Shown: positions 8,674-17,035, counted from the first letter of the stretch. The stretch: DNA of 64,000 bases from Chryseosolibacter sp964493505 (GCA_964493505.1 CAZBNP010000014.1:62001-126000), one strand, 5' to 3'. The notes: generated by a model from the letters alone, not told the origin. Translations and numbers: made by a program.

Positions 8674-9878
8674 AGAAAGTTATTACGAACCTCACTTTTT
8701 GGGTCCTTTTAGCGATCACAACGGGTGCACTATTAGGTCATTTCTTCCCCGGCTTTGCGGTGAATATGCGGATTCTCGGAACCGGGTTTATCGAGATTAT
8801 CAAAGTATTTATTTATCCCATCATCTTCCTTACCATATCGCTTGGGATCAGTGGTATGAACAGCTTGAAGAAAGTGGGAAGAGTAGGGGGGAAAGCCATA
8901 CTGTATTTCGAAGTTGTTACAACGGTAGCGCTGATCATCGGTATCATCGTTTCGTATGTTGTGGAACCCGGTGCAGGAGTAGCGACAGACAGTGTTAAGG
9001 GCGCAGACGTTTCTGGATTTGCGTCACAGGCTGATGATTTCAGCTGGGGACAGTTTCTGAAAGACAACCTTGTTATCCAGGTGTTGCTGTTCTCGATCAT
9101 TTTCGGATTGTCACTGAGCAAGTTTCCGTTGACAGCACGGGAAAAGACTATCCATATACTCAGCACAATATCGAAGCACGTTTTCAGAGGCCTTCATCTC
9201 GTGATGTACCTGGCACCAGTGGGTGCCTTCGGCGGGATGGCCTATACCATCGGCGCTTACGGAATCGCGACACTCATACCGCTGGCGAAACTCATGGTAA
9301 CGGTTTACACCACCATGGCGCTCTTTATTTTTGTTGTTCTGTATTTTATTCTTAAATACTACACGATCAGCCTTTGGAAATTCCTGAAGTACATCAAAGA
9401 AGAACTGCTCATTGTATTGGGTACGTCTTCTTCGGAAGCCGGTTTACCATCGCTGATGGAGAAACTCGAACGAATGGGCTGTGCAAAACCGGTTGTAGGA
9501 TTGGTTGTTCCCGCGGGGTATTCCTTTAACCTCGACGGTACAACCATCTATTTGTCGATGGCCGTTCTCTTTCTTGCGCAGGCATTCAATGTACACCTGT
9601 CATGGGAAAGTATCCTGACCATTATCGGGATATTGTTTGTGACCTCCAAAGGTGCCGCAGGTGTAACGGGCAGCGGATTCGTCGTGCTCGCGTCGACTCT
9701 TACAGCTGTGAAGGTGATTCCAATCGAGGGATTGGCGCTTTTGCTTGGGGTTGACCGCTTCATGTCTGAAGCACGTGCGATCACAAATTTCATCGGCAAC
9801 GGCGTCGCAGCCATCTGGCTATCGAACAATGAAAAAGAGTTTGATCGCGCAAAGATGGACGCCGTTTTTAAAGCCTGA
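8670..9878 (+). CDS. Dicarboxylate/amino acid:cation symporter (DAACS family)
   Basis: This inner-membrane transporter of the GltP/DctA/EAAT type takes up glutamate, aspartate or C4-dicarboxylates with Na+ or H+. The 402-residue protein has the family's serine-rich hairpin (LGTSSSEAGLPSLMEKL, near residue 255), the NLDGTTIYLSM unwound helix (near 290, equivalent to NMDGT) and the last HP2/TM8 segment DRFMSEARAITNFIGNGVA. Multiple hydrophobic helices span the protein. I chose ATG 8670, which overlaps the lysS stop in an ATGA junction, over an upstream TTG at 8661. The close coupling with lysS is physical and no functional link is obvious. Confidence 0.93.
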   Translation: MKKVITNLTFWVLLAITTGALLGHFFPGFAVNMRILGTGFIEIIKVFIYPIIFLTISLGISGMNSLKKVGRVGGKAILYFEVVTTVALIIGIIVSYVVEPGAGVATDSVKGADVSGFASQADDFSWGQFLKDNLVIQVLLFSIIFGLSLSKFPLTAREKTIHILSTISKHVFRGLHLVMYLAPVGAFGGMAYTIGAYGIATLIPLAKLMVTVYTTMALFIFVVLYFILKYYTISLWKFLKYIKEELLIVLGTSSSEAGLPSLMEKLERMGCAKPVVGLVVPAGYSFNLDGTTIYLSMAVLFLAQAFNVHLSWESILTIIGILFVTSKGAAGVTGSGFVVLASTLTAVKVIPIEGLALLLGVDRFMSEARAITNFIGNGVAAIWLSNNEKEFDRAKMDAVFKA

Positions 9879-10727
9879 TCATGTTGGCTGGTGTACGGGA
9901 TCCTGGATAAAACTGACCACCTCTTTGACGACCGAAGGGGATTTCAGGTTGTGCCCCAAACCTTTCGTCGTGACCAGTATTGATTCCTGCCACACTTTGT
10001 TCAGGATCGCCGAGTATTCATAGGGAGTTTCCCGGTCTTCCTGATCATGGATAATCATTCCTTTCACTTTCAGTTCCCTGGCGAATCTCCGCGCTGAGAA
10101 GAAATCCGGCTTCACGTTGTATCGCTCCGCGAAATAATTCACGACAAGTTGTTTGGTGCGGTCTGAAAGACGCAGCGTCTTTTGGAAGACAGAAATGAAG
10201 TCGTCTGCTTCGCCGGGAGGCGACAGGAGAATAATACGGTCAACGGGAAGGATCGGTGACCGGTAAAATGTATAGAGTAAGGAGAAGCTGCCCAAAGAGT
10301 GACCGATGACAGTATGTACGTGGCTGTGTTGTCGCATGAAATTCTCGACCAGTGTGCTGTAAAGTGGCACCGTCAGGAAGTTTCCGGATGACAATCCGTG
10401 GCCGGGAGCATCCAGCGAATAGATAGTGTATTCATCTTTAGACAGCGCATCGATATAAGGCTTCCAGCGATAAGTATGGCTTTGCCACCCGTGAAGAAAG
10501 AGGATCTTTTTTTTGCCGTTGCCCCAGCGGTAGCCCTGCACGGTATAACCTTCGTGTTCAATCTGAAACTGCGTGGCTGTATGAAAGAATGCGAGTTGCT
10601 TCTTGTTAGCGGCAACGCGGAAGGGTCGGCAAAAGAGGAAAAAACCTTTTTTGGCCGCGTACCGCGGAGCCACCCATGCGAGTCCCTCCAGGTAGAGTCC
10701 CGTCATCCGTATCATGAGCTTTTTCAT
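9879..10727 (-). CDS. Alpha/beta hydrolase
   Basis: A 282-residue serine hydrolase of the alpha/beta fold, substrate unknown. It has the oxyanion-hole segment LFLHGWQSHTYRW, the nucleophile elbow GHSLGS (about residue 145) and a C-terminal GLGHNLKSP segment supplying the catalytic His. An Asp is available before it in IIHDQED. A hydrophobic N-terminus may be a weak membrane anchor. It is transcribed after the TetR gene in the same direction, and a near-perfect copy of the TetR operator lies 21 bases upstream of its start. It is therefore probably the regulator's main target. Its 3' end abuts the convergent symporter gene with no gap. Confidence 0.88.
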   Translation of the reverse strand: MKKLMIRMTGLYLEGLAWVAPRYAAKKGFFLFCRPFRVAANKKQLAFFHTATQFQIEHEGYTVQGYRWGNGKKKILFLHGWQSHTYRWKPYIDALSKDEYTIYSLDAPGHGLSSGNFLTVPLYSTLVENFMRQHSHVHTVIGHSLGSFSLLYTFYRSPILPVDRIILLSPPGEADDFISVFQKTLRLSDRTKQLVVNYFAERYNVKPDFFSARRFARELKVKGMIIHDQEDRETPYEYSAILNKVWQESILVTTKGLGHNLKSPSVVKEVVSFIQDPVHQPT

Positions 10728-10747
10728 TTTCTTAGGATCAGGTTTTA

Positions 10748-10765
10748 AGATACCAATCGGTATCT
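10748..10765. promoter_or_regulatory. Palindromic TetR operator, copy 1
   Basis: AGATACCAATCGGTATCT is an 18-base palindrome with one central mismatch. It lies in the gap between the TetR gene and the hydrolase, upstream of the hydrolase start. It differs from copy 2 by a single base. Size and form fit a TetR-family dimer site. Confidence 0.75.
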
Positions 10766-10780
10766 ACTGGTGGAAAAAAA

Positions 10781-11374
10781 TTATGTTTCAATTTTGACTA
10801 TTTCGCTTTCAAGGTGTTTGATCACCCGCCTGATATCGCGGTTATCGCCGCGAAGTTTGCTCATCATGATCGCTCCTTCGAGGGACGCAATGATGAGCGT
10901 AGCGCAGTGATCGAGATCGGTATCAGGTTTGATCTGCTGGTAGCGGATACCATTCTTCAGGATTGCAACGATGGAATCGCGGAGGACATCCAGTATTTTG
11001 ATGGCTTCTCTTCGAAGCGCAGGATTGGTGTCGTCCGCTTCGACCGCCGCATTCATCAACGGGCATCCGCCTGTTACGACGGGTTTTTTGATATAGGACT
11101 CATAATAGCGGACAACAGCGCGCAATTTATCTCCCGCGGTCGACTCACTGCGTACACGGGCCCTCAGTTCTTCAAACATTACCGAGGAAAGGTGAAAAAG
11201 TGTTTCCTTTTCGAGTGTGTCTTTGCTTTTGAAATGGCGGTAAATAGCCCCTTTCGTGTACCCAGTAGCCCTGGTAATGTCGCTGATCGACGTAGCCTTG
11301 TACCCCTGCGTGTTGAACAAGACACTGGATTTGAGAAGAATGCGGCTTTTTGTTTCGTCGGGATTCCGGCTCAT
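10781..11374 (-). CDS. TetR/AcrR family transcriptional regulator
   Basis: A 197-residue one-domain repressor type. The N-terminal TetR helix-turn-helix is clear at about residues 25-50 (YKATSISDITRATGYTKGAIYRHF), followed by a ligand-binding helical domain. I chose ATG 11374 (MSRNPDE); an upstream TTG at 11380 would directly abut the operator. Perfect palindromes of AGATACC half-sites sit right upstream of this gene and upstream of the next (the hydrolase). This indicates negative autoregulation plus control of the hydrolase. The ligand is unknown; a role in sensing acyl or ester compounds is a guess from the hydrolase partner. Confidence 0.92.
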   Translation of the reverse strand: MSRNPDETKSRILLKSSVLFNTQGYKATSISDITRATGYTKGAIYRHFKSKDTLEKETLFHLSSVMFEELRARVRSESTAGDKLRAVVRYYESYIKKPVVTGGCPLMNAAVEADDTNPALRREAIKILDVLRDSIVAILKNGIRYQQIKPDTDLDHCATLIIASLEGAIMMSKLRGDNRDIRRVIKHLESEIVKIET

Positions 11375-11380
11375 TCCCAA

Positions 11381-11398
11381 AGATACCGATCGGTATCT
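11381..11398. promoter_or_regulatory. Palindromic TetR operator, copy 2
   Basis: AGATACCGATCGGTATCT is a perfect 18-base palindrome that ends 7 bases before the TetR start codon. With the near-identical copy upstream of the hydrolase, it defines an autoregulatory operator. Confidence 0.82.
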
Positions 11399-11406
11399 TA
11401 ATGCGC

Positions 11407-11442
11407 AATAGAAAAGACCGGTTTTTGACCGGCCCTTCTATT
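11407..11442 (-). terminator. Hairpin terminator, minus strand
   Basis: Lying 12 bases after the DUF4168 stop, it reads on the minus strand as AAGGGCCGGT, a short A-rich loop, then ACCGGTCTTTTCTATT. The stem is GC-rich and runs into a T-rich tail. The arms are nearly symmetric (AATAGAA on both outer ends), so it could work in both directions. It separates the DUF4168 gene from the TetR operator. Confidence 0.7.
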
Positions 11443-11453
11443 CGATTATGATT

Positions 11454-11957
11454 CTAGTTCCCGTTCTCATTATTGAGCATCTTATTCACCCGGTCTTTGA
11501 CGCCGGGGTTCTGCTGGTAGGCGAGGAGTATCTGCTTATAGGTCTCGACGTCGATCCCTTCTTCATGGATAGACGATTCCATTTCCTTTTCAAGCCGCGC
11601 ATTTTCCTGAAGGATTTGCTGTGCGGCATTGTTGAACGAAGTGAGTTCTTCGGTAGAAGTTTCACTTCCGCGATGAGGGTCTCTCTGTTGTTCGAGGATC
11701 TCGTTGAAGCGATCGACGGTAAGGCCTTCGTCTTCGATTACCTTGATCATCACTTGCTCGCCCTCTACCTGAATGGCCATGATTTTTTCATTTGCCTTGA
11801 CGAAAGAATTCAGTTCGCCGTCGGAGAAATCTTCCCGCAGCGCTGTAGATGGTTGAGGAACGGTATCCTGCGCCAGTACAGCCGCCGGACAAAGCACGGC
11901 GAATATCAACGTAGCCCAAACGGCAAGTGGGCGGACAATTATCCTGGTTGCTTTCAT
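11454..11957 (-). CDS. DUF4168 domain-containing exported protein
   Basis: A 167-residue protein with an N-terminal signal peptide (hydrophobic stretch to about residue 29, ending VLAQD). The body is helical and charged, with two repeats of the pattern seen in DUF4168 proteins: F...NEKIMAIQVE... and F....Q..DP. These are small periplasmic or secreted proteins of unknown function, sometimes linked to stress. Several Glu/Gln-rich stretches suggest coiled coils. A hairpin terminator follows directly. No functional partner is visible. Confidence 0.7.
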   Translation of the reverse strand: MKATRIIVRPLAVWATLIFAVLCPAAVLAQDTVPQPSTALREDFSDGELNSFVKANEKIMAIQVEGEQVMIKVIEDEGLTVDRFNEILEQQRDPHRGSETSTEELTSFNNAAQQILQENARLEKEMESSIHEEGIDVETYKQILLAYQQNPGVKDRVNKMLNNENGN

Positions 11958-12329
11958 AGATCAGTTGTTTAGTCTGGAATAGACTTGCGTTTTCTAAACA
12001 TTTTGTGCCATGATTTTACAGATGCCTGCCGGCATTTGCGGTGGATGCATTTTGTCGGCGGAATTGTGCGGTTAAACGTTATTTTCATATAGAATGACAA
12101 TGAAAAATTTCTACAAATCCTGTCCATACTTTTTCCGCCTCGGTGCAACCTGCTGAACTTTTCAACATTCTGGATGGTGAAACGACCATTTTGAGGAACG
12201 GCGGCCTTCCAGGGACGAAGCGGAAAAAGGGAGCACTCCGCAAAGTTATTGCACAATTTGTGGTAAGGAGAATACACCAGGCGGCGTAGGGTATTTCGGT
12301 AAGTTTTTATAGTTTTGGGACCTGTTTTT
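11958..12329. other. Intergenic region upstream of tRNA-Pro
   Basis: These 372 bases lie between the start of the DUF4168 gene and tRNA-Pro. They should hold the DUF4168 promoter (minus strand) and the tRNA promoter. A small perfect hairpin (ATGCC, four-base loop, GGCAT) lies near 12023-12036. I see no coding frame I would support. Confidence 0.4.
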
Positions 12330-12403
12330 CGGGATGTAGCACAGCCCGGTAGTGCGCTACGTTCGGGACGTAGAGGTCGCTGGTTCGAATCCAGTCATCC
12401 CGA
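12330..12403 (+). tRNA. tRNA-Pro (anticodon CGG)
   Basis: A full cloverleaf can be folded by hand. The acceptor stem CGGGATG pairs with CATCCCG at 12396-12402, with discriminator A at 12403. The D stem is GCAC/GTGC, the anticodon stem CTACG/CGTAG with loop TTCGGGA (anticodon CGG at 12364-12366), and the T arm GCTGG-TTCGAAT-CCAGT. The CCA end is not encoded. It reads proline codon CCG. Confidence 0.95.
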
Positions 12404-12405
12404 CT

Positions 12406-12447
12406 TCGCTCGCCATAGCTCCGCCTCGGAGCGACGGCGAGCTTCGC
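12406..12447. repeat. Hairpin-forming repeat, copy 1
   Basis: A 42-base element starting just after the tRNA. It is an imperfect palindrome: arms GCTCGCC and GGCGAGC, with a nested AGCTCCG/CGGAGCG. Copy 2 lies 117 bases downstream and matches at 40 of 42 positions. Confidence 0.75.
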
Positions 12448-12564
12448 TTAGAAGTATCAGCTTCGAGGCAAAATTTTGCTCGGCGAGCTACGTCGGGCAG
12501 GCCCGACTTTGTGCTTTGATCACTACCTGAGTTCAGGTTCGAAAATTGTACAGCCAAGACGCCG

Positions 12565-12606
12565 TCGCTCGCCATAGCTCCGCCTCGGAGCGAAGGCGGG
12601 CTTCGC
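12565..12606. repeat. Hairpin-forming repeat, copy 2
   Basis: Second copy of the 42-base palindromic element, with two substitutions relative to copy 1. One of them weakens the outer stem (GGCGGGC instead of GGCGAGC). Confidence 0.75.
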
Positions 12607-12810
12607 CATTGACGACCCGTTTTCAGATCAAAATTCTGGAGGCGGGCTTCGTGCGCCAACGCTGAAGCTTCCGCGCAAGCGTTCGGGCAGGCCACGCGGG
12701 AGAAGGTTCTGCCACCAGGGATAGATTATCACTCATTTTTGCAACGGGTGTCTTGTTGCATTTGTCCTAATGTTTTCAGTTCGTTGCTGTGTCTACGATT
12801 TCCATGGATC

Positions 12811-13173
12811 TTACCATTGCTGAATGACAATTCCTAGTTGCTTGTCCATTAGTGCAAATTCTTTTGCTCCCCAGGGACGAAGTGTGATTTTACTAAGATT
12901 TGGATGCAGAAACCCCGGATGCGATGAACTTATTTTTTTGTATACTTCATCAATATTATTCGTTACAAGTCTAAACTCAGGATTATGTTCTTTTGCCAAT
13001 TCGCTATTCTCAAAAAGATTTATACGCAAACCGTCTCTTTCGATCACGCAAAATGGATTATCTGATTTCAGTTCATCGTGTTCAATATTGAATTCAAGAC
13101 AATTGACAAATAGTTTTAACGCGTCCTTAATGTCCACGTAAAACACATTAGGAACTAACTTGGTAAAATTCAT
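12811..13173 (-). CDS. VOC family (glyoxalase/bleomycin-resistance fold) protein
   Basis: A 120-residue protein with the beta-alpha-beta-beta-beta pattern of vicinal-oxygen-chelate proteins: NFTKLVPNVFYVDIKDALKLF at the start, NPFCVIERDGLRINLF in the middle, and a second half with FRLVTNNIDEVYKKI and AKEFALMDKQLGIVIQQW. Members bind or modify small molecules and include resistance proteins and glyoxalases. The metal ligands usual for active glyoxalases are not obvious, so this may be a binding protein. The gene is noticeably AT-richer than the backbone genes around it, which would fit acquisition from elsewhere. Confidence 0.75.
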   Translation of the reverse strand: MNFTKLVPNVFYVDIKDALKLFVNCLEFNIEHDELKSDNPFCVIERDGLRINLFENSELAKEHNPEFRLVTNNIDEVYKKISSSHPGFLHPNLSKITLRPWGAKEFALMDKQLGIVIQQW

Positions 13174-13368
13174 GATTGCCTCGTTTATTGTAGTGGTTCT
13201 TTTAACACTGTATATGCAATAACCGTCAACCTTTGGCGCTTGGCGCAGTGACGGATTTAAGATAATACTAAACTGTCAATAAGCACTGAATTTACGCAAA
13301 CTTCGGTGATCGGTGCCTCCTACCTAGTGTTTGCTGCTTTTCCATCAGGGCCGTCCAATAAAATCGTA

Positions 13369-13431
13369 TAATTTCATGTCACTTGCTATGACACTAATTT
13401 ATTTCGTGTATATATTTGTGACATGAAATTA
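13369..13431. promoter_or_regulatory. 14-bp perfect inverted repeat flanking a promoter (operator of TetR-glycosyltransferase operon)
   Basis: TAATTTCATGTCAC at 13369-13382 is the exact reverse complement of GTGACATGAAATTA at 13418-13431, with 35 bases between. A TATATTTG (-7 consensus) at 13411-13418 lies between the arms and touches the right arm. A repressor bound to either arm, or bridging both, would block this promoter. Confidence 0.65.
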
Positions 13432-13452
13432 AAAAAAGGGCGGCAATATATA

Positions 13453-14028
13453 ATGAAAGCAAGAGCGGAGTCAACTGCCGGTAATAACCGCAAGATCATC
13501 GAAGTGACGGCAGACCTTTGGACAAAACATTCGCTTCACGAGATCACCTTGGAGGACGTAGCGGCAGCCGCTGGTGTTACGGTCCGCACCATATTGAGAA
13601 AATATGGATCAAAAGAAGGTTTATTTGAGGCCTGTATAGAAAGTGACGGCGCCAATATGGAATTGAACAGGAACCGTGTGGAAGAAGGTGATGTAGAAGC
13701 CGCTCTGAACGTGCTGATGGAAGACTATGAGAAATACGGCGACGCAAATATTCGAACGCTTACTCTTGAAGACTCCGTGCCGGTGGCCGGAAAGCTTCTT
13801 GAAAATGGAAGAAAATTTCATAAGCAATGGTGCGCAAGGGTCTTTGCTCCTTTTCTACCATCGCCTTCCCATGCTATGTACAACCGGCGGCTCCATGCCT
13901 TTTATGCAGCCACAGAAGTGTATCTATGGAAATTGCTGCGCAGAGATCTTCACCACAGCCGTGTTGAAACAGAAAATATTTTTCGCGAATTGATAAACGG
14001 TCTTGTCATGGGCAATAAGTCGCAATAA
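13453..14028 (+). CDS. TetR/AcrR family transcriptional regulator
   Basis: A TetR-type repressor of 191 residues from ATG 13453. The helix-turn-helix is at about residues 20-50 (LHEITLEDVAAAAGVTVRTILRKYGSKEGLFEACI), with a helical effector domain after it. An upstream in-frame ATG at 13423 would add 10 residues, but it lies inside the right arm of the inverted repeat and just after a TATATTTG promoter box, so 13453 is the likelier start. It precedes a glycosyltransferase by one base, so the pair forms an operon that the regulator probably represses itself. Confidence 0.88.
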   Translation: MKARAESTAGNNRKIIEVTADLWTKHSLHEITLEDVAAAAGVTVRTILRKYGSKEGLFEACIESDGANMELNRNRVEEGDVEAALNVLMEDYEKYGDANIRTLTLEDSVPVAGKLLENGRKFHKQWCARVFAPFLPSPSHAMYNRRLHAFYAATEVYLWKLLRRDLHHSRVETENIFRELINGLVMGNKSQ

Positions 14029-14029
14029 C

Positions 14030-15304
14030 ATGAGAAAATCGCTCAGCTTTTTGTTTGTCACCATTGAAGGAGGTGGAAATATTCCCGCCGTATTAGGCGT
14101 CGCCCGTCGCCTTGCGCAGAAGGGACACAGGGTCAGGACACTTACTGAGCCATGCCTGCAGGATGTCGTAGAATCATCCGGTCTTGCCTTTATACCCTTT
14201 AGAAAATGTTTTACAAGAACAGACAGAACAGAAGACATTTTCCGGGACTGGAAGGCGTCTCCCTTGAAAGATCCTTCGCTCGACAATGTGGTGTTTGGCC
14301 GGGTTGATCTTGTTGCGGAAGAGACATATCTCGCGTTAAAGGCTGAACAGACTGATATACTGGTAGCCGATGTTTTGTTGCCGGCAGCTCTAATACCGGG
14401 TGAAGCATTAGGTCTAAAGACCGTATCGCTGTTTCATATGCCTGAATATTTACCGGGCAATGGGAGGCCGCCCGGCGGCATAGGATTGACTCCCGGTAAT
14501 GGTTTTTTGGGTCGCTTCCGGGACAGGATGTTGGCCATGGTTTTTCATAGCATCCTAAATAAATATTTACCCAGGATCAATAAGACACGTAAAGACTATG
14601 GTCTCGCCAAGCTACGGAATGTAATTGATATCTATAATAGGGTGGATCTCCGGCTGATACAGACAAGTATCCATTTTGACTTTCCCGCCAGGCCCCTTCC
14701 GACAAATGTGCGTTATGTGGGTCCTGTGTTGGATGATCCGGACTGGGTAAAAGACTGGTTGGACCCCTGGTCGCAAAATGATCAACGCCCTCTGGCTGTG
14801 GTGAGTTTATCTTCCACGTTTCAAAATCAGCGGGAAACGATTCAACGATGTATTGACGCGTTGGGACAACTGAATATAAGGGGACTGGTTACGGCTGGGC
14901 CTGCCATGGACGGGGAAAAATTTACGGTTCCTCAAAACGTAAAGGTTATATCCAACGGTTCTCATGCGCAGATATTTCGTTTTGCGGATATTGTTATTAC
15001 CCATGCGGGACATGGAACTGTAATGAGAGCCCTTTGCCACGGCGTCCCGCTTCTTTGCCTGCCAATGGGCCGCGACCAGGATGACAATGCCGCAAAAGTT
15101 GCTTATCGTAAAGCTGGTATACGGCTTGGGAAAAAAGCCGGCGCTGTAAAAATTAGAGATACTGTGTCAGCCATCCTAAGGGATAAAAGCTTTAAAGACA
15201 ATGCAGAAAGATTAGGACAACTCATCAGGGAAGAAGCAGAAAAAAATATGGCTGTAGAATACCTGGAATTCTTTGACAACAACGCCGGCAGGAAGCTGTC
15301 ATGA
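14030..15304 (+). CDS. GT1-type glycosyltransferase (MGT/UGT-like)
   Basis: A 424-residue GT-B fold enzyme that should transfer a sugar from a nucleotide sugar to a small hydrophobic acceptor. The N-terminal acceptor domain starts with FLFVTIEGGGNIPAVLGVA. The C-terminal donor domain has the diagnostic motif THAGHGTVMRALCHGVPLL followed by MGRDQDDNA. Relatives include macrolide and flavonoid glycosyltransferases. The TetR gene is one base upstream, as in drug-inactivating or self-protecting modules, so sugar tagging of a toxic compound sensed by that regulator is a reasonable inference. ATG 14030 gives the normal N-terminus; an earlier TTG would overlap the TetR gene. Confidence 0.85.
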   Translation: MRKSLSFLFVTIEGGGNIPAVLGVARRLAQKGHRVRTLTEPCLQDVVESSGLAFIPFRKCFTRTDRTEDIFRDWKASPLKDPSLDNVVFGRVDLVAEETYLALKAEQTDILVADVLLPAALIPGEALGLKTVSLFHMPEYLPGNGRPPGGIGLTPGNGFLGRFRDRMLAMVFHSILNKYLPRINKTRKDYGLAKLRNVIDIYNRVDLRLIQTSIHFDFPARPLPTNVRYVGPVLDDPDWVKDWLDPWSQNDQRPLAVVSLSSTFQNQRETIQRCIDALGQLNIRGLVTAGPAMDGEKFTVPQNVKVISNGSHAQIFRFADIVITHAGHGTVMRALCHGVPLLCLPMGRDQDDNAAKVAYRKAGIRLGKKAGAVKIRDTVSAILRDKSFKDNAERLGQLIREEAEKNMAVEYLEFFDNNAGRKLS

Positions 15305-15346
15305 ATTTGACGTTTTTCGTTTGGACCTGACAGCCTGCACACCCCA

Positions 15347-17035
15347 TCACACCTTCTTCAAGTGAAGTACCCAGTCCTGGAAATCAGGTACGCTGGGATA
15401 GCCTCTGGGTGATGCGAAGTACTGTATCGCACCGCCGTTCACGGTCTTGGGCTCTGTGAACTTGCCGGTGTGGGGATTAAACCATCGGTATTGAAAGCTA
15501 TCTGTGTCTGACGATGGTCGCAGGTCGACTTTGGCGCCGCCACCCCATCGCAGATAGACGACATACTCCTTTCCCGGGTCGGCAATGGCGTACTTGTCGG
15601 CATACTCGTGAACGAGCTCAGGATGTGGCGCGAGTTTCCACCAGGGAACTTCACTGAAGAACGTCGCCATGTGCGCCATAGAGACCGCACCGGGGTAGTC
15701 GAGTGTGTTGTCGTCAAAACTTTTCTCGAGGGGCCAGGAGCCGCCGCCAGCCGGAGATTCCGGCACGTGGGCAAGCCACACGTGTCCGCCGCCGTATGTA
15801 TGACCGGCCGCACCCGACATCATAGCGCCCCACGCGGCGAGGCGTATGTCCATCGCTGTGGGGTTGCCTTTCACGAACTCGTACCACGGCTCGGTATCCA
15901 CAATTGGTTTCGCGGGTTGTTTCGCGTACGCTTCGGCTATAACATCGGGAATGATCTCATTGTACCACCTGCCATGTCCGGTCTGAGTCTGATTGTAGTC
16001 GAGCCAGCTTTCGTCGTGTAAGACCTCGGCTGTCGACCACTGCGGGGCTTCAGCGCCGCCTCCCCATCCTGGAGGGGTATTGTGCGTACTGACAATACGG
16101 TTATAAGGATCTTCATCTTTGATAAATCTGCCCAGGTCTTTCCAGAACTGCAAACCGAGTCCGCCGTAGTTGTCCATGTTGTATTCTCCGCCTACGACCC
16201 AGATGACATTGTAGGCGCCGAGGCGATGAACGAGATATCGCCACCAGCGTTTCATCTTCTCTTCGCCTGCTGTTTCATTGAGGTTCTTGCGCGCCCACCA
16301 TCCGTGTACCCATACCGTGATCCCTTTGCTGTTGGCATAGGCGATCATGTTCTCGACTTTGCGCATGTGGGCGGTGTCGAGAAACGTGTAGGTCTTGTCG
16401 AGGAGGGAACTCGATTCTCCACCCCATCCGTTGGCAGCAACAAACAGCTGTCCTATTGTGAATTTTTTCCCAGCGCGGTCATCCACCAGCGTCCTGAAAG
16501 TCTCGGATTTGATCTGCTTTTTTGTCCAGTTCCACCAGGTGTCTCCTATCCACAGAAACGGTGTTCCGTCAACGTATTGAAAAAAATGGCCTGGATGTGG
16601 ACCTGTGTTCATCACCTGCACGAATCCGTGCCTTGTCGCGTTTGCAGACTTCTCTTCCGACGACCAGGCAAATACTTCGATCTTCCCTTTCTTGTTGTTA
16701 AGGCCTCGGTCGGAAGAGGAGGTCCTGAACTCCCACGTCCCTGATGCGGGAGGGGCAAATCTCACTTTCCAGGTCTGATCTGCATACCAGAAACCGGTTA
16801 CGGTGATAGACTTGCCTTTCGCGTCACCGTTGAGTCCCGTGAATTCGGCTCGTACGAGACCTTCATCCTGATCGGCGACGGAGATCGAAGCGTAGGGATT
16901 GTCGTATGTCTTGCTAGCCTTCATCGTCAGTTCGAATATTTCCCATTCACCTAGTCGCGTTTGAGCGATCGCAACATGTGAGAACATTGTCAGGAGGACC
17001 AGGAGCATACTGAGTGTAGGAAGCTGTGCACGCAT
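15347..17035 (-). CDS. DUF5060/DUF4038-type glycoside hydrolase (apiosidase-like), exported
   Basis: From ATG 17035 the protein is 562 residues with a signal peptide (SMLLVLLTMFSHVAIAQ). An N-terminal beta-sandwich of the DUF5060 type (GEWEIFELTMKASKTYDNPY, then VRFAPPASGTWEFRTSS) is followed by a TIM-barrel DUF4038 domain (FLWIGDTWWNW, WVVGGEYNMDNY, VDTEPWYEFV). A C-terminal beta domain fits a putative collagen-binding/DUF5605-like module. The barrel carries two candidate catalytic Glu (GGEYN and DTEPW). The frame is open 39 codons further upstream, but that part lacks a signal and looks like leader. The gene stands alone, outside both SusCD loci. Confidence 0.82.
   Translation of the reverse strand: MRAQLPTLSMLLVLLTMFSHVAIAQTRLGEWEIFELTMKASKTYDNPYASISVADQDEGLVRAEFTGLNGDAKGKSITVTGFWYADQTWKVRFAPPASGTWEFRTSSSDRGLNNKKGKIEVFAWSSEEKSANATRHGFVQVMNTGPHPGHFFQYVDGTPFLWIGDTWWNWTKKQIKSETFRTLVDDRAGKKFTIGQLFVAANGWGGESSSLLDKTYTFLDTAHMRKVENMIAYANSKGITVWVHGWWARKNLNETAGEEKMKRWWRYLVHRLGAYNVIWVVGGEYNMDNYGGLGLQFWKDLGRFIKDEDPYNRIVSTHNTPPGWGGGAEAPQWSTAEVLHDESWLDYNQTQTGHGRWYNEIIPDVIAEAYAKQPAKPIVDTEPWYEFVKGNPTAMDIRLAAWGAMMSGAAGHTYGGGHVWLAHVPESPAGGGSWPLEKSFDDNTLDYPGAVSMAHMATFFSEVPWWKLAPHPELVHEYADKYAIADPGKEYVVYLRWGGGAKVDLRPSSDTDSFQYRWFNPHTGKFTEPKTVNGGAIQYFASPRGYPSVPDFQDWVLHLKKV

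Larger units (their letters stand above)
12404..12810. other. Non-coding repeat-bearing region after tRNA-Pro
   Basis: These 407 bases hold two copies of a 42-base hairpin element and further partial echoes of it (GGCGAGC near 12482-12488, GGCGGGC near 12641-12647, TCGGGCAGGCC near 12493 and 12683). No convincing gene is present. Open frames here are GC-skewed products of the repeats and of the tRNA. Confidence 0.6.

Noticed and set aside
12357..12695. Minus-strand open frame through tRNA-Pro and the repeats
   Set aside because: The translation includes the well-known spurious phrase GFEPATSTSRT produced by reading a tRNA gene backwards. It is not a gene.
13423..13452. Upstream ATG as the start of the second TetR gene
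   Set aside because: It lies inside the right arm of the inverted repeat, five bases after the -7 box, so the codon would be at or before the transcript start.
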